A program made the translations under genes and the position numbers. Under the pieces are notes generated by a model. The model was not told the origin of the DNA. It worked only from the letters and a program-made list of their open reading frames with translations, and did not search any database. A stretch of DNA of 64,000 nt, from the NCBI GenBank assembly GCA_026393835.1, contig JAPKZK010000110.1:1-64000 (forward strand), read 5' to 3'. This document shows, piece after piece, positions 51,594 to 58,922 of the stretch; within the stretch, counting starts at the first letter, position 1, and every line of letters begins with the position of its first letter. The DNA comes from Candidatus Aminicenantota bacterium (GTDB lineage: Bacteria; Acidobacteriota; Aminicenantia; UBA2199).

Positions 51594-52511
51594 AAAAATA
51601 CATTTAAGGGTGATTATCTATTGGAAACGGGGTTGGGGGCGGAACTTATTGCCTCTATTGTCGATCGGGCCGTTAAAAAATATAAGATCGATTCCGAGAC
51701 GGCGGCCGGTATTGTCCTGGAAACCATGGAGAAACGCCCGAAGTTTATGCGGTTGTTGGAACAGGGGTTACCGTTAAAAGAAATCCTGAAGACCCGGGTT
51801 TACGATGAAGTGGATCATGAATCCAGGCGTAGGATTTATTATGAGCTGCGGCAGTACCATAAAGACATCGCGGCCCGTGAATCGTTGCTCGCTGCGCTTT
51901 CCCTTTCCGCTTCTTCTCCCGGCGCCGGCGCCGATTACAAGGATATCATTATCGGGCTGGCCCAATCGCATATAAGCACAAAGGAACGGTTAAGCAGCCT
52001 GGATACTTTTTACCGTGAACTTTTCCAATATATCGGCGCCCCCGCTTCCATAGTGGATGTGGGCTGCGGCTTGCACCCCCTGCTTTTCCCCTTTGCCGGG
52101 GCGGGACATAGCGTTACCCGGTATATAGCCCTGGATAAAGATAAAACCAGTATTTCCGCGCTTGAAGCGTTTTCCAAAATCCTGGATAAAAATATTCTCC
52201 AGCCATTGAATTGGAATATCAAGGAGGGGTGGCGGGTGGTGCATGAGAGGACCGGGATTTTGCGATTCGATGCGGCGTTTTTAATGAAATTAGCGCCGGT
52301 GGTATACCGTATCCAGCGTGGTTTATTGGACATCCTGCAGGAGACCCCGGCCCTGACCTGGGTGCTTTCCGGTTCCAGGACATCCATGACAAAGTATGTA
52401 GAGATTGAAAAGAGAGAACGCAGGATCATCAAGCAGTTTATCCAACAGTCGGGCAAGCAAATCATCGGGGAATTTTCCACGGAAGACGAATTCTGTATCA
52501 TTGTGAAGTAA
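51588..52511 (+). CDS. FmrO-like 16S rRNA (guanine-1405-N7) methyltransferase
   Basis: 307 residues. It belongs to the FmrO/Arm/Rmt family, which methylates N7 of G1405 in 16S rRNA and blocks 4,6-disubstituted aminoglycosides in producers and resistant strains. It has an N-terminal helical domain, then SHISTKERLSSLDTFYREL near 130-147 (family form STRERLPxLDxFY), the SAM loop VDVGCGLHP near 157-165, and a Rossmann fold. Of six nearby ATG triplets only 51588 and 51591 are in frame; the AAGGAG site is about 30 bases upstream because of the microsatellite, so initiation may be weak or coupled through the stop of the preceding gene. Whether it confers resistance or is a housekeeping homologue is unknown. 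Confidence 0.8.
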   Translation: MMKNTFKGDYLLETGLGAELIASIVDRAVKKYKIDSETAAGIVLETMEKRPKFMRLLEQGLPLKEILKTRVYDEVDHESRRRIYYELRQYHKDIAARESLLAALSLSASSPGAGADYKDIIIGLAQSHISTKERLSSLDTFYRELFQYIGAPASIVDVGCGLHPLLFPFAGAGHSVTRYIALDKDKTSISALEAFSKILDKNILQPLNWNIKEGWRVVHERTGILRFDAAFLMKLAPVVYRIQRGLLDILQETPALTWVLSGSRTSMTKYVEIEKRERRIIKQFIQQSGKQIIGEFSTEDEFCIIVK

Positions 52512-52520
52512 TCCCAGTAG

Positions 52521-52541
52521 GGAACAGGCACTGCCTGTTCC
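52521..52541. repeat. Short palindrome
   Basis: GGAACAGGCA, one base, then TGCCTGTTCC: ten-base arms just after the methyltransferase stop. No T run follows, so it is more like a REP element than a terminator. The rest of the gap to 52674 holds nothing recognisable. Confidence 0.7.
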
Positions 52542-52674
52542 AACATGGCGGTACAAATTTGCCTGTCCCCTATTGTAATATTCGCGTTTTTCCTGTAGAA
52601 TATAAGCTAATAGAAATCAATCCAATATCATTCTCTATTAGGATTTGGGCAAATCTTATCAATATCTTTAAATA

Positions 52675-53886
52675 ATGGTGACAAAAATGACTATAAAAAA
52701 AAGGTACGATGTCGCAGTGGTGGGCGGCGGCCCGGCAGGGACGGCAAGCGCCTATTATGCAGCGAAATTGGGATTAAAAACCATCCTTTTTGAAAAACAC
52801 TCCTACCCACGCCCTAAACCCTGCGGCGGGGCTTTGTCTGCCCGCATAATCCCCCTCCTGGGAAAAGAGGCGGTGAAAGCAATTAATTGTGAAATTGAAG
52901 AACTCCGCTTGTTTTCTCCGTCATTCAAATGTCTATCGTTAAAAAATGTGCCGGGATACACTGTGCGCCGGGAAGAATTTGATCTGGCCATGGCAAAAGA
53001 CGCCCGGGAAGCCGGCGCAATTGTAATGGATAACTGCCGCGTAAAAGCGATCTACCAACTCCCTTCAGGCGATTACGAAATCGCCGCGGAAACCGCTACG
53101 ATAACGGCTAAATATATTATCATGGCCGTCGGTTTCCCGAAAAACGCATTAATTCGTTCCCCCTTCACCCGCGAAGAATTCGAAGAAGATTACCTGGCCA
53201 TGACCGTGCTTTCCGAAACCCCGGTGGATAACAAAATAATGGCGGAAGTTAATTTTCCTCCGAAAGTCATGGCAATTTTTTTCGGCGCGGTACCGAACGG
53301 GTATGCGTGGTACTTTGTCAAGGATGGCTATGTAAATATCGGCGTCGGCGCGACGGCCTTGCTGCTAAAAGACGTGGGCGCGGTGAATGCGTACAAGCAG
53401 TTTGTAATCGATTTAAAGCAAAAAGGTTTCCTGCCCAAAGACCTGGAACTGGCAAAAGAACGGGCTTTCCCATTGCCATTTAAGCGGACGGCCGAAAAAT
53501 CGGTGTTCGGCAATGTGCTGCTGGTGGGCGATTCGGCCGGGTTCGTCAGCCCAGTGACAGGCGAAGGCATCTACTACGCCGTCAAAGGCGGCCAACTGGC
53601 TGCTCAAGCTATCTCGGAAAACTTAAAAAACGGCGCGCCGCTGTCCTCCTATCATGACAATTGGAAAAAAGACTTCGGCAATGGCCTGGATAAATACGGC
53701 TATTTCCTGCGGGAAATGCTGTATAAAAGCAAAAGACGTATGGAACTGGCCGTCATCCTGGGTATTCACGATATGCAAATGGCCACGCTGCTTAAGAACT
53801 TGATCTTTGGGGTATACGGTTATCAACAAATATTCTGGAAAGCGTTGCTGAGACTACCGGTTACTTTGATTAAAACGATTTTTTAA
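52675..53886 (+). CDS. Geranylgeranyl-reductase-family FAD protein
   Basis: 403 residues, full length for the family. An N-terminal FAD motif (VAVVGGGPAGTASAYYAAK), the family signature KPCGGALS near 45, and GDSAGFVSPVTGEGIYYAV near 284 identify a flavin oxidoreductase of the geranylgeranyl reductase group, which saturates isoprenoid chains on chlorophyll, quinone or lipid precursors. The substrate here is unknown. Cytosolic or membrane-peripheral; no membrane helix is seen. A second ATG at 52687 (MTIKKRYD) is an equally possible start. It ends 12 bp from the convergent ATPase gene. Confidence 0.85.
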   Translation: MVTKMTIKKRYDVAVVGGGPAGTASAYYAAKLGLKTILFEKHSYPRPKPCGGALSARIIPLLGKEAVKAINCEIEELRLFSPSFKCLSLKNVPGYTVRREEFDLAMAKDAREAGAIVMDNCRVKAIYQLPSGDYEIAAETATITAKYIIMAVGFPKNALIRSPFTREEFEEDYLAMTVLSETPVDNKIMAEVNFPPKVMAIFFGAVPNGYAWYFVKDGYVNIGVGATALLLKDVGAVNAYKQFVIDLKQKGFLPKDLELAKERAFPLPFKRTAEKSVFGNVLLVGDSAGFVSPVTGEGIYYAVKGGQLAAQAISENLKNGAPLSSYHDNWKKDFGNGLDKYGYFLREMLYKSKRRMELAVILGIHDMQMATLLKNLIFGVYGYQQIFWKALLRLPVTLIKTIF

Positions 53887-53898
53887 ACTAGCAAAAGC

Positions 53899-55491
53899 TT
53901 ACATGCCGAAAACGGTAATCTGTGTATTATGATAGGGTATTGTTTTCTTAAAGATTTTTTTTTGCCACGATACTTTAGGTGTTTTATTTATAATCAATAA
54001 ATAACCTTCGGTGGCGCCGCATGTGTCCATGTACTGCAGGGTTTGTTCGACGCCGGCCCGGATGGTCGTTTCCAGGTCGCCGTACAGGAGTTTTAATTCG
54101 ATGACGGCGTATTGGATTGAAGTTTGATATGGCCAGATGACCAGGATATCGGTGCGTTGTCGACCCAAACCGTATTCCCGTTCGACCCTTCCGCCGCCGT
54201 TCACGATGCGTTGTAAAAAAGCTTGTAACAATAACTGCGGTCCGGCTTCCCTATAATCGAACCCATCCACCCAACTCTCGAAATTCATCCTGAAAAAATC
54301 CTGGAATGCGGTTAATAGTTTTTCCATATCCAGGGTTCCGTCTTCTTTTTGGTACCATGAAGGTTCCTGGTTAATGGTTAATTGTGTACTAAAGGTAATT
54401 GTCCTGGGAATAACTTCCTGGTAAATGCGGTTGGCAATCCGTATTTGGCGGTCCTTTTTTATGAGCCCCAGATCAACCACATAATCGATGTCATCTTCCG
54501 GGATTTTTTTCGCTTCCTGTGAACCGGACAAAATCGGCCCGATCACCCGGCGCACCCGTTCTTCTTTTAACTTATCCGATAATTGGTCCAGGTGGGTTTC
54601 GCGGCGCAAGATGAGATTCTCTTTGGCTTGAGTAATCATGTCAACGGTAATCTCCCGGGTGCGTTCCCGTCCCTCCTCCATTTTAAAGCAGGCTTCATAG
54701 GCCAGCGCATTAACCAACCAGGGCTGACCTTCGGTCAGGTTCATTACCAGCGGGAATATATCCGGGTTAAATGGTTGACCGGTTTCAACGGTATGTTGTT
54801 TGTACAAGCCCTCGATTTCCTGGAGAGTAAAATTGCCCATGCGCAGTGATTCCGATTTGATATTAAAGGCACTGCCGCCGGTTACCATGGTTTTACTTTT
54901 GTCTGAATGAATACGGTAATCCCTGACATCACGGACGCCGCACAGGATAATGCTTTGAGGAAATGAGCCGGGACGCTTGGGATAATTGCTGCGTAACTGC
55001 CGAAGCACTGAAATTAATGTATCCCCTACCAGGGCATCGATTTCATCAATAAAGAGGACCACGGGTTTCTCATTATTCCGGCACCACTGGCTCAACGCTT
55101 CTTTTAAAGCGCCAAGCGCACCGGTTTCATTTAAAATTTGCGCGCCATTATTTTTCAAAAAAGGGTCATCCAGGTAATAGGAAGCGTCCGCCGCCAATGA
55201 ATTGAGTATTTCTCTCATGCCTTCTTTCACATTTTCCCTGGCTGCCTGCGCGCTTTCGATATTGGTGTACAGGCATTTATATTTTCCCTGTCGGTTCAGG
55301 TATCGTGTTAATGCCAACAGGTAGGAGGTTTTCCCTGTTTGCCGGGGCGCATGGATTACAAAATATTTCTCTTGCTGGATGAGGGATTGAATCTCGTCAA
55401 GATTAATCCTGTGCAATGGATCGATACAATAATGCTTCTCCAAGTTGACTGGCCCGGCGGTATTAAAAAAACGACTCATTTTGTTCTCCAT
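53899..55491 (-). CDS. AAA ATPase with C-terminal PD-(D/E)XK nuclease-like domain
   Basis: 530 residues. Walker A HAPRQTGKTS near 48-57; Walker B VVLFIDEID near 147; then a winged-helix-like middle part. The C-terminus has DILVIW and YAVIELKLLYGD near 452-474, the D...ExK pattern of PD-(D/E)XK nucleases. Such fusions are frequent in Bacteroidetes and environmental genomes, often as multicopy genes, and their role (defence, mobile element or other) is not settled. ATG 55479 (MSRFFNTAGP) is a possible alternative start. It is a single gene, convergent with the reductase upstream. Confidence 0.75.
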   Translation of the reverse strand: MENKMSRFFNTAGPVNLEKHYCIDPLHRINLDEIQSLIQQEKYFVIHAPRQTGKTSYLLALTRYLNRQGKYKCLYTNIESAQAARENVKEGMREILNSLAADASYYLDDPFLKNNGAQILNETGALGALKEALSQWCRNNEKPVVLFIDEIDALVGDTLISVLRQLRSNYPKRPGSFPQSIILCGVRDVRDYRIHSDKSKTMVTGGSAFNIKSESLRMGNFTLQEIEGLYKQHTVETGQPFNPDIFPLVMNLTEGQPWLVNALAYEACFKMEEGRERTREITVDMITQAKENLILRRETHLDQLSDKLKEERVRRVIGPILSGSQEAKKIPEDDIDYVVDLGLIKKDRQIRIANRIYQEVIPRTITFSTQLTINQEPSWYQKEDGTLDMEKLLTAFQDFFRMNFESWVDGFDYREAGPQLLLQAFLQRIVNGGGRVEREYGLGRQRTDILVIWPYQTSIQYAVIELKLLYGDLETTIRAGVEQTLQYMDTCGATEGYLLIINKTPKVSWQKKIFKKTIPYHNTQITVFGM

Positions 55492-55585
55492 ATGTCTAAC
55501 GGATTACTTTTCATACCTGCATTTTATAAGAAGAATAAACATAATGCAAGTCTGCCAAAGGATTTTTTTGCAATATTTTTTTCCG

Positions 55586-56872
55586 TTAACAATTAATAAT
55601 TAACAATTGACAATTAATTATTTTCTGATAATTTACAGGGTCCGTGTCTCCTTCGGTGTTTATAAGCAGTACCCGCGCATTCTTATCCAGGCCGATGCTT
55701 TGCCCGGCTTCTTCTAATTCCGGATCCTGTAAAAGCGCCATAAGCCCCGCTAACCCCGATGCCCCAGATTCGCCGGAGGTAACTTTCTCTTTATAATAAA
55801 CCCGCATGGCTTCCTCGGCGTAATTGTCGGTAATGCCGATAAATAAATGCATTCCATCCCGGATAATGGGCCAGGCAATGGGAGAAGGTATTCCACAATT
55901 CAACCCCGCCATGATGGACTCCTGCTTACCCCGCGTGGGCAAGGGATTGCCATTCCCGTATTTTACCGATTCCAGGAAACAATCACAGTCGGAGGGTTCC
56001 ACACAGATTAACCGGGGTCTGTTTTGGCCGTACCGCCGCACATAGTAACTGGCTCCCGCCGCGGCTAAACCTCCCACCCCGGCCGGCAAAAGCACAAAAT
56101 CCACCCGCGGTTTCCCAGGGGTATTCAGCGAGTCTTCCATTTCCCGAAAAATGGTGGTATATCCTAACATAATATATTTAGGTAATTCCATGTACCCGGG
56201 ATACGCGGTATCGGAAACTGCTTGCCAGCCGTTGGTTTCCGCATCTTGTGCGCATTTTGTCACGCAGTCGTCAAAGGTGCCGGGGACCAGGACAACTTCG
56301 CCGTTTTCCTTGTGGATATTTTCGATACGGGCGGGCGCGGTGTTTTCGGGCATGTAAATAACGGCGCGTTGTTTCAATTGATTGGCTGTCCAGGCCACGG
56401 CCCTGCCGTGGTTGCCGTCGGTAGCGGCGCAAAAGGTAAATGACCCGAGGGTTTTTAATACTTCCGGGTCATTAAAGCTTTTTTCATTGAATGGGGTATG
56501 GAAACGACTCTCCCATTGTTGTTTCAAAAAGCAGTAGATAGCGTAACTGGCGCCGATGGCTTTAAAGGCTTTGATGCCGAAGCGAAGGGATTCGTCTTTT
56601 ACATATAATTGTTTAATTCCCAGGGTTTCGGCAACTTTTGGGAGAATGACAAGGGGGGTGGGGGTGTAGCCGGGCAGGGATTTGTGAAAATCCAACATGT
56701 CGCTGTTGTTGAGAAACTCAAACTCCGGTCCGTTCCAGTCCGGGTTGTCTTTTACCAGGGGGTTAAAGCTGTATTTGCATTTATGAAATTCGTCATAAAA
56801 AATTTTTGGAAGTCCAGAAACCTTTTTATAAAAAGGTTTCTGGTCGCCGAAGGCATTATATTTTAATATCAT
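55586..56872 (-). CDS. dpaL: Diaminopropionate ammonia-lyase
   Basis: 428 residues from ATG 56872 (AAGG upstream), overlapping the end of the preceding amidohydrolase gene by 17 bases; a longer frame to 56932 exists but is less likely. A PLP fold-type II lyase that converts 2,3-diaminopropionate to pyruvate and ammonia. The PLP lysine lies in FGIKAFKAIGASYA near 110; the glycine loop is LLPAGVGGLAAAG; SGESGASGLAGL is near 375. Two oddities come from repeats: near residue 12 a 43-bp hairpin element adds KPFYKKVSG, and the last residues (IINCQLLIINC) are read from an AT-rich repeat at 55590-55620 that has replaced the original stop. The pair with an amidohydrolase suggests amine or amino-acid salvage. 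Confidence 0.88.
   Translation of the reverse strand: MILKYNAFGDQKPFYKKVSGLPKIFYDEFHKCKYSFNPLVKDNPDWNGPEFEFLNNSDMLDFHKSLPGYTPTPLVILPKVAETLGIKQLYVKDESLRFGIKAFKAIGASYAIYCFLKQQWESRFHTPFNEKSFNDPEVLKTLGSFTFCAATDGNHGRAVAWTANQLKQRAVIYMPENTAPARIENIHKENGEVVLVPGTFDDCVTKCAQDAETNGWQAVSDTAYPGYMELPKYIMLGYTTIFREMEDSLNTPGKPRVDFVLLPAGVGGLAAAGASYYVRRYGQNRPRLICVEPSDCDCFLESVKYGNGNPLPTRGKQESIMAGLNCGIPSPIAWPIIRDGMHLFIGITDNYAEEAMRVYYKEKVTSGESGASGLAGLMALLQDPELEEAGQSIGLDKNARVLLINTEGDTDPVNYQKIINCQLLIINC
56800..56845. repeat. 43-bp hairpin element inside dpaL
   Basis: On the minus strand CCAGAAACCTTTTT, two bases, AAAAAGGTTTCTGG, then ACTTCCAAAAA. The same element, in the same reading phase, is in the NRPS gene at 30942-30985. 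Confidence 0.85.
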
Positions 56873-58166
56873 ATTGACCTTCTTTATAAAGGAATTTTCC
56901 TCGTACCATTGTTGCGTATACGTTCCGTGCATCCGCGCCGTAGACGATGGCAGCGGCCGGGTTTTTCTCGAAATTAAATGTTTGGGGCGTATCCATATCC
57001 AGCAGCACCAGGTCTGCTTCCATGTTTTCCGCGATCCGGCCTACGCGGTGTTCCTGGCGTGTGATCCGGGCGCCGTCGATGGAAACCATACGCAGGGCGT
57101 CTTCCGGTTTCAGCAGCAGCGGATCGTTATGGGTTCCTTTCTGGAGGAGGGGGGCCAGTTTCAGTTCATTAAAAATGCACAGGCTGTTGTTACAGGGTGC
57201 GCCGTCGGAACCCAGACCCACGCGGATATTGTTTTGCAAGTATTCCGGGATGGGGGCGATGCCGCTTCCCAGTTTTAAATTGGCGGTGGGGCAGTGGGCC
57301 ACAGCGATGTCATATTCTTTAACCATTTTCTTTTCTGCCGCGTCCAGGTGGATCATGTGGGCGATCACACATCGGCGGTTCAAAGCGTCCAGTTTATTCA
57401 AGTAGGCCACATTGCCGTAACCGGTGGTTTCCTTGATAAACGCCACTTCTTCCGGGTGTTCGGATGCGTGGGTATGAATAATAATATCATACTGATCCGA
57501 CAACTGTCTTACTGCTTGCAGCAGTATCGGGCTGCAGCTTAATACAAAGCGGGGGGCAAAGGCATAATGGAGGAGGCCGTCGGCTTTGCCGTGGAACCGT
57601 TCAAAGAGTTTCATGCTTTCCGTAATGGAATTGTCCGTGGTTTCGGTCAATCCCGGGGGTGCGTCGGGGCATTGGTCCATCATGGCTTTTCCGCCGGTGT
57701 AGCGGAAGCCCACGGCTTCCATGATCCGGAAAATCACCTCCTGGTGATGGACGGTTCCCATGTCCAGTACGGAAGTGACGCCGGAGCCGAGGATTTCTTT
57801 TAAGGACATGAGCACCGATTGTTTCATGGTATCCGGGGTAAGTGAAGCTTCATAGGGCCAGATTTCCTTTTTTAGCCATTCCATTAAGGGCATTTGTTCC
57901 GCCAGGTTGCGGTGCAGGGTCTGGCAGAAGTGGATATGACATTGGATAAACCCCGGGAAAATCAGTTTCCGGAATTGACCGTCGATGGTGTCAATGGTTT
58001 CGGGTGTTTCGCGTTTTTCTGTGGGCTGAAGGTTTATCTCATCATTGGTGTGGTAGATTTTTTCTATTTTCCCATTTTTAATGAATAGGTGGCCTTTATA
58101 GAATTCGAAATCTTTTTCCCTGGATTCTTGAGGGCTTAAGATATAAAAATTTTTCAATAGGAACAT
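56856..58166 (-). CDS. Amidohydrolase, MTA/SAH or 5'-deoxyadenosine deaminase-like
   Basis: 436 residues, full length. A metal-dependent TIM-barrel hydrolase of the TrzA/AtzA/MtaD group. The first metal pair is in GFIQCHIHFCQTLHRNLAEQ (HIH near 77-79), followed by HTHASE near 236, HMIHLDAAE near 272 and the catalytic Asp in GSDGAPCNNS near 326. The stretch LMEWLKKEIWPYEASLT and DMGTVHHQEV resemble 5'-deoxyadenosine/N-ethylammeline-type deaminases. The exact substrate cannot be fixed from sequence. It overlaps the start of the ammonia-lyase, so the two are one operon. Confidence 0.85.
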   Translation of the reverse strand: MFLLKNFYILSPQESREKDFEFYKGHLFIKNGKIEKIYHTNDEINLQPTEKRETPETIDTIDGQFRKLIFPGFIQCHIHFCQTLHRNLAEQMPLMEWLKKEIWPYEASLTPDTMKQSVLMSLKEILGSGVTSVLDMGTVHHQEVIFRIMEAVGFRYTGGKAMMDQCPDAPPGLTETTDNSITESMKLFERFHGKADGLLHYAFAPRFVLSCSPILLQAVRQLSDQYDIIIHTHASEHPEEVAFIKETTGYGNVAYLNKLDALNRRCVIAHMIHLDAAEKKMVKEYDIAVAHCPTANLKLGSGIAPIPEYLQNNIRVGLGSDGAPCNNSLCIFNELKLAPLLQKGTHNDPLLLKPEDALRMVSIDGARITRQEHRVGRIAENMEADLVLLDMDTPQTFNFEKNPAAAIVYGADARNVYATMVRGKFLYKEGQYDIKI

Positions 58167-58240
58167 TGTTAGTGTCTCCTTTTATCGGGAGTAGTTATAA
58201 CCCAAAATGGAGTTAATGTAAAGGGGGGGGATACTATCTA

Positions 58241-58269
58241 TTGACAATAGCAACGTTTTGTACTACCAT
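58241..58269 (+). promoter_or_regulatory. Promoter of the toxin-antitoxin operon
   Basis: TTGACA (58241-58246), 17 bp, TACCAT (58264-58269). Transcription is expected at about 58276, which is the G of the likely GTG start of the toxin, predicting a leaderless message. Confidence 0.7.
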
Positions 58270-58275
58270 AGCATC

Positions 58276-58557
58276 GTGATAGTATCGTTTAAAGATAAAG
58301 AAACAGAAAAAATATGGAACGGTGAGTACTCCAAGAGATTTCCCGTGGAGATACAAAGGATTGCACGCCGAAAATTGGTTCATATTCACAGTGCCATCAA
58401 TCTAAATGATTTAAGAGTGCCTCCAGGAAATAGGCTTCATCCATTGGAAAACACCCGTAAAGGGCAATACAGTATAAGAATTAATGCGCGATGGAGAATT
58501 TGCTTTAGATGGGTAGCGGGAAATGCTCATGATATTGAGATTGTTGACTATCACTGA
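58276..58557 (+). CDS. higB: HigB-like toxin (RelE/ParE superfamily)
   Basis: 93 residues from GTG 58276; an upstream TTG at 58258 is in frame but falls inside the promoter. HigB toxins cut mRNA at the ribosome. Family features: opening IVSFKDKETEKIWNGE, the middle RLHPLENTRKGQYSIRINARWRICFRW, and the end VDYH. Small, basic and cytosolic. No ribosome site precedes the GTG, in keeping with a leaderless transcript. It is followed 26 bp later by its antitoxin in the usual toxin-first order. Confidence 0.88.
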   Translation: MIVSFKDKETEKIWNGEYSKRFPVEIQRIARRKLVHIHSAINLNDLRVPPGNRLHPLENTRKGQYSIRINARWRICFRWVAGNAHDIEIVDYH

Positions 58558-58583
58558 ATTTAATTATATGGAGGATAAATAAT

Positions 58584-58904
58584 ATGAATAAGATACCCAA
58601 TATTCACCCTGGGGAAATTTTGTTGGAGGACTTCTTGAAGCCCATGAAGATAACGGCCTATCGCCTGTCAAAAGAAACCCACATTGATCAAACCAGGGTA
58701 AGTGAAATTATCAAGGGCAAAAGAGGGGTCTCTATAGATACTGCGTTGAGGTTATCCAAATTTTTTGGAACTTCACCTGAATTCTGGATCAATATACAGA
58801 ATCACTATGATCTCGAAGAAAAAAAGAGGAAGCTGGATTCCGAACTGGGAAAGATTAATACCTTTATCTATAGTGAAAGAAATGTTGCCCACCTTTCGGT
58901 CTGA
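58584..58904 (+). CDS. higA: HigA-family antitoxin
   Basis: 106 residues. An XRE-type HTH protein that binds the toxin and represses the operon. It starts with the family form IHPGEILLEDFLKPM, with the HTH at about 20-65 (AYRLSKETHIDQTRVSEIIKG, then GVSIDTALRLSKFFGTSPEFW). GGAGG lies nine bases before ATG 58584. Having a strong ribosome site while the toxin is probably leaderless would favour more antitoxin than toxin. Confidence 0.92.
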   Translation: MNKIPNIHPGEILLEDFLKPMKITAYRLSKETHIDQTRVSEIIKGKRGVSIDTALRLSKFFGTSPEFWINIQNHYDLEEKKRKLDSELGKINTFIYSERNVAHLSV

Positions 58905-58922
58905 ATTGTGGCGGGAAAACGA

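Noticed and set aside
55586..56932. Longer start of the ammonia-lyase at 56932
   Set aside because: It would overlap the amidohydrolase by 77 bases and lacks a ribosome site; ATG 56872 has AAGG upstream and a more usual overlap.
56846..58166. Anaerobic purine-degradation cluster (ygeX-ssnA type)
   Set aside because: A lyase and an amidohydrolase are adjacent as in E. coli, but the amidohydrolase looks more like MTA/SAH or deoxyadenosine deaminases, and none of the other cluster genes are present.
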